DNA of 64,000 nucleotides from Arenicellales bacterium (lineage in GTDB: Bacteria > Pseudomonadota > Gammaproteobacteria > Arenicellales > JAJDZL01). Numbering within the stretch: the stretch's first letter is position 1; each line of letters starts with the position of its first letter. The DNA lies in contig OX638343.1 in the NCBI GenBank assembly GCA_951813075.1, positions 1,461,999 to 1,525,998 of the forward strand, read 5' to 3'. This document shows positions 28,301 through 35,881 of the stretch, one piece after another. The translations under genes were made by a program, and so were the position numbers. The notes below the pieces were generated by a model. The model was given only the letters and a program-made list of their open reading frames with translations. It was not told the origin of the DNA and did not search any database.

Positions 28301-29383
28301 GAACAGTACCATCAGTGCCATTTCATATGTGAGACTGATATCGGCGGAGCTCGTTTGATCAATACCGCGCGCAGCAGCGATACCTTGCGCAAGTACTGGC
28401 ACGACATGGTTATATATGCGTTCACGTAAACGTACAGCTAGATTTCCCGAGAAGCGTTGGGACTCACCCAGAATTTGATACAAACTACCTTTCGGCGTCA
28501 ACGCTTCTGCCGAATAGATCAGCCAGAGATATGCCAAGTGTTCGTCCGATAATAATGAAGGCTGACATTCAACGTATGTTTCAGTACGACCGCGACGGCC
28601 TACGCCTGAATCAACCGTAGTAGAGTACAGACGAATTCGGTTGCCGTGTGTCAGAATTACCCAATTCAGGTTTTCGTCGTCTGCCTTTTTGAGAGCATAG
28701 CTGATCGGTGATAGATTGTTGAATCGAGCAGTTCCAGATTCCGCAATTTCGCTCTCACGCAACATAACTGCCAGTGCAACGCTCCTTTCTCCACTACGCA
28801 AAAGACTAGTCAGATTATCCAGAGGCTCAACCTTGAAACCCAGAGCGCTCAACATATCGTCATCACGCTTGTTTGATACTGATTGTGATTTATGTCTAGC
28901 GGCGTTCCAGTCTGAGCGTTTTGGAACGCCTTGCTCCAATTCGTGAATGGCAAGTAAACCTTCGTTTGTTAATCCAGGTAGTGCTGTTTCCAAGGTGGGC
29001 AAGGCTTGCGAAAGAAAATGAAGCGCTGAATGTCGGTCAGGTTGAATGAGGACTTCACGACATAGTCGTTCAACCTGTCCTGCGTCCATGTCAACATAAA
29101 CAGGGGGGTTTTCGCCAGTCGCACCTACAATTGAAGCCTTGCTCGGGTACAGAACGACCAATAGTAGGGGTGCTGCACGCCCAGCTTTACGAGTTTTCCA
29201 AACTTCCAACTGTACGGACCGCTTCGGAACACAATTCGCTTGTGCGACCGCCACTTCTAGCGCACTTGTTCCTTGACCAATGAACAAAGCGATTGGATCA
29301 ACGCCAAATTTCGTATCTAACGACCAAGATCGAGATAGGATTTCTGGCAGGAACTCAACGTAGTTTGACGTCTCTCTGTTCAT
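25322..29383 (-). CDS. Eco57I/PglX-type DNA methyltransferase (restriction-modification)
   Basis: This 1353-residue protein is an N6-adenine DNA methyltransferase of the Eco57I/BREX PglX/DISARM DrmMI type. A long N-terminal region (about 1-560) is followed by SAM motif I (ADISMGSGHFLIGAIDRIE, about residue 600) and catalytic motif IV (VILGNPPWQEAT, about 850, NPPW type). The N-terminal part contains GTSALEVAVAQA and SLTYEMALMVLFRLLFITYAEDRDLLP, the latter typical of this family. The C-terminal 350 residues (DPGIVCRRLQQKRLRG and HVNFFLFNPFPIPRP) look like a target-recognition domain. No PD-(D/E)XK motif is obvious to me in the N-terminus, so DNA cleavage may come from the helicase partner. First gene of the two-gene operon. 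Confidence 0.87.
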   Translation of the reverse strand: MNRETSNYVEFLPEILSRSWSLDTKFGVDPIALFIGQGTSALEVAVAQANCVPKRSVQLEVWKTRKAGRAAPLLLVVLYPSKASIVGATGENPPVYVDMDAGQVERLCREVLIQPDRHSALHFLSQALPTLETALPGLTNEGLLAIHELEQGVPKRSDWNAARHKSQSVSNKRDDDMLSALGFKVEPLDNLTSLLRSGERSVALAVMLRESEIAESGTARFNNLSPISYALKKADDENLNWVILTHGNRIRLYSTTVDSGVGRRGRTETYVECQPSLLSDEHLAYLWLIYSAEALTPKGSLYQILGESQRFSGNLAVRLRERIYNHVVPVLAQGIAAARGIDQTSSADISLTYEMALMVLFRLLFITYAEDRDLLPYRFNDAYRTRSLKKKAQELANFIVNNMPISAGNSHWQETSVLWQAVAEGNPEWGVPAYDGGLFSNDAAVSKAGAELAALTLPNECFETVLRYLIVIDTPEGVPGPVDFRSLGVREFGTIYEGLLESELAIATSNLIIEKQMNKGQTEFVYVPAKKGETPDVLVGEVYLHNRSGARKSSGSYYTKQFAVEHLLNGSLEPALTDHFARLARMDDTDTIDAFFDFRVADISMGSGHFLIGAIDRIEKRMADYLADRRLPGVHRELQKLRTIAINECGGLGDSITIEDSQLLRRMIARRCIYGVDLNGLAVQLARLAVWIHTFVPGLPLSFLDHNLVHGNALVGVGTLDEIREKFESLSSPMLPVDAQNLLGKAAEPLRRLANINDASLQDIALARTALLDVHEASRSTESLCNLISAQTVSKSPTVTKFQFENWKELEDNAHQSEAAQHARRDLAEFHVLHFPVAFPEVFLRKHQGFDVILGNPPWQEATIEEDAFWAHHFPGFRSLPQLKQEAEKVRLREEHPDLVSLYEDQLRENEKIRKLLVEGAFPGMGTGDPDLYKAFCWRFWNLTAKDGGRIGVVLPRSALAAKGSEEFRKEVYKNAAEIDVTMLLNNQNWVFSEVHPQYSIGLICVKHGIPENESITLRGPYSAEAKYFEGIANDNAAFRSADVLNWNDSASLPLLPAEESISVFAQMQKAPRLDLKEDNNWRARPNRELDATNDKPLLDLTSTECPDGFWPVYKGESFNLWTPDTGTYYAWADPGIVCRRLQQKRLRGVKNNRSAHSEFPLHHIQDPKTLPCLAPRVAFRDVTNRTNQRTVIASLAPPKVFIANQAPYLLWSRGDEKDQAYLLGILSSIPLDWYARRFVETHVNFFLFNPFPIPRPIRENVIWQRVVQLAGRLACPDNRFSTWASAVGVEYGPLETDEKEDMVHELDAVVAQLFGLSEWQLVHVFETFHKGWDYHTRLDCVLRHFDTWNGRQ

Positions 29384-29639
29384 CTGCTTGCCTACTCCAT
29401 TTGGGAAAGATGATCACTATTCCAAACTGTCGTCGACATTACGCGCCGAGTCCCGTCTGACTGACGTTCGCTGGTTCAACTATCAAATTGCCGATTAGAT
29501 TGAAATAAATGGCGTATTAGGAATTTGCTCAATATCTCTCCCAAGTGCAAGTAAAAATTCTTTCATAGATTGAAAAAGTCATTTTGTTAACGTTATCGTT
29601 CCATCAGAAATCAACCTTTTAAATTTTTTCAAATTCTTT

Positions 29640-30110
29640 TTACCGTCCCGAACCTGAAAAGGGCAATTTCTCGTTAACGACGGGCAAACCAGCTTTGTGC
29701 AAGGAATCATATAGCGCATCAAAAACTGTTGCTTTAATCAATACAATTCGACACGGTGAAATCTGCAAAATTTCCTCGATTATGTGTTCTTTTCGTTCAA
29801 AATTTAAGTTTTCTCGCTCTCGTGATTTTATAAATGGACGTACGGGTTCTATTATGGCGTCAATTAGTCGATAGCCATCGTCTTTGAATTTCGTTAACCA
29901 TTTCTTTTTTCTTAAACGTTCCCTTGACGATTCTCCAAATTCACCCTCATAGAGAGCTTTCATTAGTCCAACCTACAACGAATATTGTTTTTGCACATTC
30001 TCAAAGTAAAAATATCGATCAACTGCAGCAGGTGGCGATTCTGCGATAAATAGTACGTTAGTTTCCAAAGGTATTAATCTATTAGCAGCTTTTTGATATG
30101 CTGTCGATAT
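29640..30110 (-). pseudogene. Uncharacterised uracil-DNA-glycosylase-like protein, broken
   Basis: Fragments in two frames assemble into one protein: AYQKAANRLIPLETNVLFIA, ESPPAAVDRYFYFENVQKQY, then an in-frame TAG, then MKALYEGEFG, WLTKFKDDGYRLIDAIIEPV and EILQISPCRIVLIKATVFDA ending NEKLPFSGSGR. The order (AESPP, RYFY, GYxLxD, a central IVLIK strand and a terminal PFPGSG-like loop) reminds me of an uncharacterised family with a UDG-like fold. The internal stop and a frameshift near 30085 indicate loss of function. The downstream 107-residue frame (29640-29963) could still be translated. It lies upstream of the methyltransferase. Confidence 0.45.
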
Positions 30111-30317
30111 CATAATCACTTTTCAAATTTAATTTATTTGCAATTGACTTTGGTGGGCTCGTTTGGAATGTTCCCGAACCCTTTCGAGAATTCCCTTTTG
30201 AATTGATTTTTTGTGACGATCGCTTCGTCGTCAGATTCGCTTTAAGAAATTTTACAATCAAATTCTCGCAAACGCACCAATACATTTCATAGTCGAGTGC
30301 ATATTAACAACACCCTT

Positions 30318-30450
30318 AATTTTAAGAGCGTGGTGTTTCTCCCCTGTAGACTAGGTCATCAACTGCGACATTCAAAACATCTGAAATCTGACGATACAGG
30401 TTGAGCGAGCCAGGTTTCCGGTTATTTTCTATTTGAGAAGTTGAATCACA
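30318..30450 (-). pseudogene. Xre-type HTH regulator C-terminal fragment
   Basis: A minus-strand frame reads STSQIENNRKPGSLNLYRQI and SDVLNVAVDDLVYRGET then stop. This is the second half of a Cro/C1-type helix-turn-helix (Q-I-E-N-x-R, L-x-x-I-A-x-x-L-x-V). The first helices and a start codon are missing, so it is a relic, possibly of a controller protein for the neighbouring restriction-type operon. Confidence 0.5.
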
Positions 30451-30937
30451 ATAACAAAATTGCCTATATTTGGGAATTCAATAAGTAAGCGGAAAGGCGG
30501 TTGAATTATCTGAACACTGTAGAATTAATAGGCGAACTGAACATCAACGGTGTGTTCACATCACCGCCACTTCGTGTGCTAGCATCCGCAACAGCTTGTA
30601 GCAATTGTTCAGCTTTGAATTGGAATCAATGTTCAGTTGTAGCGGAACACTGACCCTTCAATAGGATGCAGGGCTGATGCTACGGATATTGCGAAATGTA
30701 TTGCCACTGCCGCATCCTATAAAGGTGTAAAATCGTACCTATTGTTGTCTTTTCCGAAAGCGAAGATATTCAGAAAGTTGTTTCGTGATCCTGTCGTCGC
30801 AATCAGACTGAACGCATGAATATAGATTTCCGCATCGGATTCCGCCATTTTGATCACTACGGCAAATCTTGACAGGGGTGTCATGACTGACACGGAGCTG
30901 GACGCATGGTTGTCACGCAATCTCTAGGGATAGGAAC
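30451..30937. other. Intergenic region before ImmA/IrrE gene
   Basis: No gene is supported. Open frames here are short and composition-driven. The region should hold the promoter of the ImmA/IrrE gene starting at 30938. Confidence 0.35.
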
Positions 30938-32092
30938 ATGAACCGCGTATCAGTTCGCCCTGGAATGCTTCGATGGGCGCTTGAGCGCGCCGGATTGGAT
31001 ATGCATAAATTGGAGCCTCGCTTTCCCAAGTTGCCAGCTTGGGAACTTGGCGAGGAAAAGCCAACCCTAAAGCAGCTTGAAGCCTTTGCCAAGGCTACTC
31101 ACGTTCCATTTGGTTACCTGTTCCTACCCGAGCCTCCAGAAGAACGAATTCCCATACCAGATTTTCGGACGATTAGAGGCGAAATCAGCAGTCCCAGCCC
31201 GAATCTTCTCGACACCATCTACGCCATGCAACGCCGTCTGGCTTGGTTGCGTGAGGACCGTATCGAATGTGAAGCCGAACCGCTGGACTTCGTTGGAAGT
31301 GCCCGACTCTCGGATGACCCCCAAGCGGTTGGGCAAGAGATGAGGCGGGCCGTAGGCATCAGTAGTGAATGGGCTGCTAAGAGGAATTCATGGATAGATG
31401 CGGTTCGTGAAATGCGCGAGGCTATTGAGCGAATCGGCGTGATGGTAGTGATCAACGGAGTAGTTGGAAACAACACGCGCCGAAAATTGAACGTTAACGA
31501 ATTTCGCGGATTCTCCCTGTGTGACGATTACACACCACTCGTATTTGTTAACGGTGCAGATGCCAAGTCGGCGCAGATGTTCACCATGGCCCACGAGTTG
31601 GCCCACATTTGGCTGGGAAAGGTAGGCGAGGGACTGTCCGGATTCAAAAATATCTCTCCTGAAGGTGTGGAGGTGGAGACATTCTGTGACAAAACTGCTG
31701 CGGAATTTCTATTGCCTGCTCGGGAGTTGAAGGCCCAATGGGGCAGTGTCAAGCGTGAGCAGCAGCCCTTCAATAAGCTTGCGCGGCGATTCAAAGTAAG
31801 CCCAATCGTCGTCGGCCGCCGAGCAATGGACCTCAGCCTGGTGGACCGTGAATCTTTCTTTGCATTCTATCGAGAATACATCAGCGAAGAGCGTCATCAA
31901 ATGGCTGGAAGCTCGGAGGGTGGTGGCGACTTTTATAACAATCAGAATGTACGTGTCGGTCAGATGTTTGCCACCAACGTAATTCGCGCCGCCTTAGAGG
32001 GCCGACTGAGCTTTCGCGAAGCGTACGACTTGACAGGCTTAAGAGGTGGTACCTTCCAAGAATATGCTTCGCGTCTGGGATTCGACCTGTAG
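30938..32092 (+). CDS. Xre-ImmA/IrrE family metallopeptidase
   Basis: This 384-residue protein combines an N-terminal HTH-like region (ALERAGLDMHKLEPRFPKLP, WELGEEKPTLKQLEAFAKAT, VPFGYLFLPEPP) with an ImmA/IrrE zinc peptidase domain. The zinc motif is H219-E220-x-x-H223 (TMAHELAHIWLG), with a downstream ETFCDKTAAEFLLP carrying the third ligand region. These proteins cleave repressors or act as antitoxin-like partners. The next gene, a DUF4411 PIN-like protein, begins at a GTG inside this gene's stop codon, a standard pairing. The DUF4411 partner has a nonsense codon, so this gene may be the surviving half. Confidence 0.85.
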   Translation: MNRVSVRPGMLRWALERAGLDMHKLEPRFPKLPAWELGEEKPTLKQLEAFAKATHVPFGYLFLPEPPEERIPIPDFRTIRGEISSPSPNLLDTIYAMQRRLAWLREDRIECEAEPLDFVGSARLSDDPQAVGQEMRRAVGISSEWAAKRNSWIDAVREMREAIERIGVMVVINGVVGNNTRRKLNVNEFRGFSLCDDYTPLVFVNGADAKSAQMFTMAHELAHIWLGKVGEGLSGFKNISPEGVEVETFCDKTAAEFLLPARELKAQWGSVKREQQPFNKLARRFKVSPIVVGRRAMDLSLVDRESFFAFYREYISEERHQMAGSSEGGGDFYNNQNVRVGQMFATNVIRAALEGRLSFREAYDLTGLRGGTFQEYASRLGFDL

Positions 32093-32616
32093 TGAACGCA
32101 CCATGCTATCTCATTGACGCGGACGTCTTCATTACCGCAAAGAACTGATATTATGCTTTCGACATCTGCCCGGGATTTTGGACCAGTTTGATTTACCACG
32201 GTAGTACCGGGACTATTCGTAGTATAGACAGGGTGAAGGGTGAATTACTCGCCGGAAGAGAATCCGAAGATTTGGTTCAATGGGTGAAGAACAACCTTCC
32301 AACCGAATTTTTCTTGGAAACTAACGCAGATGATGTGTTCGCCGCCTATGAAGATGTCATGCTCTGGGTCTATCGTAATCCTCAATATTATGACAGTGCT
32401 AAGGCAAAATTTGCTACTGAGGCTGACGGGTGGCTCGTCGCGTATGCTGCAGCCCGGGATGCAGTAGTCATCACCAACGAGCAATCGCGTCCAACTTCCA
32501 GAAACCGAATTCTACTTCCCGATGTGTGCGTTCAATTCAACGTAACGTACAAAGACACTTTCCAGCTTCTTAGAAAGTTGGACATCCGACTCGAATGGAC
32601 TAATCTGAAGTTCTGA
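32092..32616 (+). pseudogene. DUF4411 PIN-like toxin with one nonsense codon
   Basis: From GTG 32092 the frame reads VNAPCYLIDADVFITAKN, then TGA (32146-32148), then YYAFDICPGFWTSLIYHGST, SIDRVKGELLAG and DGWLVAYAAARDAVVITNEQ. The family consensus has KNRYYAFDICPGFW at this point, so CGA-to-TGA is the likely change. The rest of the 174-codon frame is intact, including the acidic residues of the PIN-like site. Translation restarting at 32188 would lack the first catalytic Asp (LIDADVF). It overlaps the ImmA/IrrE stop and would be its paired toxin. Confidence 0.7.
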
Positions 32617-32714
32617 GCCATACCTTCTCCGTAAGTAACGGAATCCGAATACATATCTCTTCAATATCCTTGCTTACTTTTTAGAATAGTGGGCATTAAA
32701 CTTTTCATTGCCTG

Positions 32715-32993
32715 TCACAAGGTAATTCTTCTGCCTGTACCATACACTGGGTATTCGCAGATTAGTGAACAGAGTTTCGCAGGCGATGTTGAGCTCGACA
32801 TAGCCTGCGAAATAGTGTTCAAATGTCGTGCGAATACCCAAATCAACCAATTCTCCACATTTGTTAAAGGACGGCTAAGCATTCCTATCTCATTCTCCAT
32901 AAGTTCACCGTTTCTCAAACTCCATAAATCTCGGCACTCTCGCTTGAGATAGTCGAATTCATCTTGGCTTCGAACTGGTAATTTGTCGTCCAC
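32715..32993 (-). CDS. Short hypothetical protein
   Basis: A 92-residue minus-strand frame reads MDDKLPVRSQDEFDYLKREC, RDLWSLRNGELMENEIGMLS and ends SPAKLCSLICEYPVYGTGRR. The composition is protein-like, with a charged amphipathic N-terminal half, but I recognise no family. It sits between the DUF4411 relic and the recombinase tail. It could be a fragment of a longer gene or non-coding. Confidence 0.25.
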   Translation of the reverse strand: MDDKLPVRSQDEFDYLKRECRDLWSLRNGELMENEIGMLSRPLTNVENWLIWVFARHLNTISQAMSSSTSPAKLCSLICEYPVYGTGRRITL

Positions 32994-33479
32994 TCCGATA
33001 TCCCAGAATTGATTCGGCGTAAAGAATCGGAACTGCGCGAAGAGGAAAAACGCCTTGTAAATTACATCAACTTCATCGGTGAAGGCAATGCGAGTCGAAC
33101 ACTCAATGAAGCACTGCTTGAAAGTGAAACCAAAGTGGACATGTTGAAAACTGAACTCGACGGTTTAAGTCAGGCACAAGACAAAGCTTTCAAAGCACCC
33201 TCATCCGATTGGATCAAGTCCAAGCTCTCGCAATTTAGCGAACTCCTGGAAAGAAACACCGGCGAATCCGCTATTGCACTTCGCAAGTTGCTGGGTCCAA
33301 TTACGCTCAAAGCAAAATACCCTGATTCCGGCAAGCCTTATTACGTCGCACATTCGTCGATAAATGCGTTAGCAATTACCGAACCATTGCCTGGCAAGAA
33401 ATTTTCAGATAATGGTTCGGGAATTCCCTTTCGAATTGAATTGCTACAACGATTAATCAATACTCAGATTACAAAGTGA
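32985..33479 (+). pseudogene. Large serine recombinase, C-terminal coiled-coil fragment
   Basis: The frame encodes IRRKESELREEEKRLVNYIN, FIGEGNASRTLNEALLESET, KVDMLKTELDGLSQAQDKAF and LLGPITLKAKYPDSGKPYYV. This is the tail that follows the zinc ribbon in large serine recombinases (coiled coil, then RQLLGPI...GRPYY). The catalytic N-terminal domain and zinc ribbon are missing. It may be what is left of the integrase that brought in the surrounding island, or of an unrelated element. Confidence 0.65.
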
Positions 33480-33524
33480 CCGCGAGTCGCATGACGATAT
33501 GACGGATTCAAGCGACAATTTCAC

Positions 33525-33818
33525 TCAGGCCACTTCAAGAGGGTGGATAGCACTTATTTCATCGATTTCCTTTTGCCTTGCCACCTCAAGCTCGTAGAGA
33601 GTTTGAAGGTTAATCCAGCTTCGCTCGTCTGTATTGAAATATTGAGCTAACCGCAAAGCGGTACTCGCGGTGATTCCTCGACGACCACGAACAATGTCAT
33701 TGATACGGGCGGCACTTACTCCAATTGATTTGGCCAATGCTGTGGCCGATAAGCCATATGGTTCCATGAAGTCGCATTTCAGAATCTCGCCAGGATGGAC
33801 AGGTTGTAGCTTGTTCAC
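33525..33818 (-). CDS. higA: HigA-family antitoxin
   Basis: This 97-residue Xre antitoxin reads MNKLQPVHPGEILKCDFMEP, LSATALAKSIGVSAARINDI and VRGRRGITASTALRLAQYFN, with TDERSWINLQTLYELE after it: the compact HigA (VapI) pattern. It follows the HigB toxin by 18 bases in the toxin-first order usual for hig. It would neutralise HigB and, with it, repress the palindromic promoter at 34127-34152. The frame is intact. Confidence 0.85.
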   Translation of the reverse strand: MNKLQPVHPGEILKCDFMEPYGLSATALAKSIGVSAARINDIVRGRRGITASTALRLAQYFNTDERSWINLQTLYELEVARQKEIDEISAIHPLEVA

Positions 33819-33836
33819 GTCGCTTCCTCTAATATG

Positions 33837-34118
33837 TCATTTATGGTAATCAACTATTTCCACATCGAAGGCGTCTCCGTCAACAAAGCGAAAACAAATC
33901 CTCCATTGATTATTAATCCGAATGCTGAAAAACCCTTTGCGGTCGCCTCGCAGGGATTCGAGCCGATTTGCTGGCGGTACACGCAAAAAATCAAGCGACG
34001 CAGCAGCATCCAACAATGCGAGTTTGCGCTGAGCAACTCGCTCGATGTGAATAAAACGCTTGACCTGAATACACTTAGCGAGCCGCTCAGTGTCCTTGCA
34101 GCGAAAACTTCGGATCAT
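33837..34118 (-). CDS. higB: HigB/RelE-family toxin (mRNA interferase)
   Basis: This 93-residue toxin starts MIRSFRCKDTERLAKCIQVK and carries RVAQRKLALLDAAASLDFLR, VPPANRLESLRGDRKGFFSI and RINNQWRICFRFVDGDAFDV EIVDYHK, the complete HigB order. HigB toxins cut mRNA on the ribosome. ATG 34118 is chosen because the alternative ATG at 34157 lies beyond the palindromic operator (34127-34152), which would then be inside the gene. Both toxin and antitoxin are open, making this the best-preserved module of the island. Confidence 0.85.
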   Translation of the reverse strand: MIRSFRCKDTERLAKCIQVKRFIHIERVAQRKLALLDAAASLDFLRVPPANRLESLRGDRKGFFSIRINNQWRICFRFVDGDAFDVEIVDYHK

Positions 34119-34126
34119 GCAAACAC

Positions 34127-34152
34127 TATAACGTATATCGATATACGTTATA
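34127..34152. promoter_or_regulatory. Perfect 26-bp palindrome, higBA operator
   Basis: The 26 bases are their own exact reverse complement, with half-site TATAACGTATATC. The palindrome ends nine bases before the higB start, where HigA or HigBA complex would block transcription. Operator function is inferred from position and symmetry. Confidence 0.7.
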
Positions 34153-34695
34153 TTCATTTTTTACAAACTGGGGCTACCCAAGGAAATAGCGAAGTTGTGA
34201 GGTTTCTCTGAGCATGGTAGGCACGGAAGGACTGTTGTCAAACTTTGCCTCAACTGTCTATTGAAATCAACCCGTGCAATGGGTAGAGTTGACCGACTCG
34301 ACTAGGAAGACTGTCGTCAACTCACAATGTGTGCTGTAAAGACTGACTCGTTTTCGTTCGTGCTTCGGCTTGCGCATTGGTATGCTGACCATTAAATTTA
34401 TTGGTTAGTAATGCCCGAAGCGGCGTTGCTAAACCCATTGAACGATGCCGCAAACCCGTTGCGGACTCTATGGAAAAAGTGTAGCCGATATTCAGGCTGA
34501 CGACAGACTGATTAGATACTTTTAGATTTGCCCCAGCGTGAAAACTGTATCTGCAGAGATACGCTGGGATGATAGTCGGGTCAGCCGCTGTAGCAAGGTA
34601 CCTGATTTTTGGGAAAAATCCAGAGCACAGGCGCGTGCAACCGTGCCTTGCGGCATCCATCTAGCCGAGACATTTAACTGGAGTTGTTCATTGAG
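34153..34695. other. Non-coding; probably IS91-flanking DNA
   Basis: No supported gene. A 112-residue minus-strand frame (34322-34660) has no family resemblance. The segment follows the IS91 transposase stop and may include that element's terminal region. Confidence 0.3.
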
Positions 34696-35541
34696 TTATG
34701 CTGCCCATTCCAACGGCGGTGCCCGGGCATCTGAGAACATCTCCAGGATCTCAGCAGGCGAGAGTCGTATTACCAGCACCCGCATAGGCTGCTTGCATGC
34801 TGGGCACTTCGGATGTCTGCTTGCATCATCTTTCGGTTCTGACTCGAGTCTTTGATCGGGGCGCCAGCGGGTTTGCGCCTGAACCTTTGCAAAGGTCTTT
34901 TTTGCATTAGAATTTGAGAGGATTCCAAAATGGCGCACTCGGTGCAATCTGCTCGGAAGTGTATGCATCAGGAAGCGACGGATGAATTCACTGACAGACA
35001 GGTTGATGATGCCATAGTCAAGTGTTTGATGTGCGTTGCGCACGGGTTTTCGGTAACGAAAGGCGACGGTTTTGCCATTGAAGCTGACGTTGCGGCTGTT
35101 GCCGATTGGGACCCGGTGGGTGTATCGGGACAGATACTTGAGCAGGTTCCTGGGGCCGGCGAATGGCGTTTTTGCATAGACGTCGCATTCGGTTTCCCGA
35201 ATCTGGTTGAGAAACACTTCGAACGCTTCAGGGTGTTTCAGGTGAGCGATGGCACCGGGGAACACCAGATCACCGCTGCGGTAGGTTTTCGCGAGTTTAT
35301 TGACCAGGCGGTTTGTGAAAAACCGTCCCAGCACCTTGATCGGAGCAAGAAAGGTACTGCTGCCGGATTTTCATTGACCGGTATTGACATCGAAGCCGCC
35401 ATTGGGCACGATTGCGTGCACGTGCGGATGAAAATCCAGTGCCGAATTCCAAGTATGCAATACCGTGGTTCCGCCGATGCGGGCGCCAAAGCGCTTGGGC
35501 TCGGCGGCGATGGTGATGAGGGTTTGGGCAGTCGTTTTCAT
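34696..35541 (-). pseudogene. IS91-family transposase, N-truncated with nonsense codon
   Basis: The minus strand encodes the C-terminal two thirds of an IS91 (Y2 HUH-type) transposase: TAQTLITIAAEPKRFGARIG, VLHTWNSALDFHPHVHAIVP NGGFD, then TGA at 35371-35373, then KSGSSTFLAPIKVLGRFFTN, LKYLSRYTHRVPIGNSRNVS and LPSRLHRVRHFGILSN. The HPHVHAIVP motif is the HUH metal-binding core; the catalytic Tyr region YLSRYTHRV is present. The zinc-finger N-terminus is missing. The TGA replaces a position where Trp (TGG) would fit. The open end lies 15 bases from the tRNA 3' terminus. Confidence 0.75.
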
Positions 35542-35556
35542 TATGCAACTTCAATT

Positions 35557-35633
35557 TGGTGGGCCCGGAAGGATTCGAACCTTCGACCAATGGATTATGA
35601 GTCCACTGCTCTGACCGGCTGAGCTACGGGCCC
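35557..35633 (-). tRNA. tRNA with CAU anticodon (Ile2 or Met)
   Basis: This 77-base cloverleaf is read on the minus strand. The acceptor GGGCCCG pairs with CGGGCCC and is followed by encoded ACCA. The D-arm (GCTC/GAGC), the anticodon stem GTGGA/TCCAT with loop CTCATAA, and the T-arm GAAGG/CCTTC with TTCGAAT all fold. The anticodon is CAU. The acceptor sequence looks more like tRNA-Ile2 (lysidine-modified) than elongator Met, but the two cannot be separated with certainty. Its 3' end is partly duplicated at 15899-15928. Confidence 0.92.
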
Positions 35634-35881
35634 TGGTGAACTTAGCAGGAGGCTATTGTATTTTATTCGGGAGATGTTCCGGTATAGTTAACTGAAGAGA
35701 AAAATTTGAATACGCCCATTTTCAACGAAAAAACACGTGTTCAATCGGTCGGATCCGGTTAATTTCCCACCATCAATCTCACCTGATGGTGGTTTCGCGG
35801 TGCAAAAGTGTGGCGAAGGCAAACGAATCGGCCATTTCCCCAACCCGCGCTTTGAAATCTTGCGTTGCAGCCAGATGGGAA

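Noticed and set aside
34930..35622. 230-residue plus-strand open frame across the IS91 remnant and tRNA
   Set aside because: Antisense to the IS91 transposase and running through the tRNA; no family resemblance.
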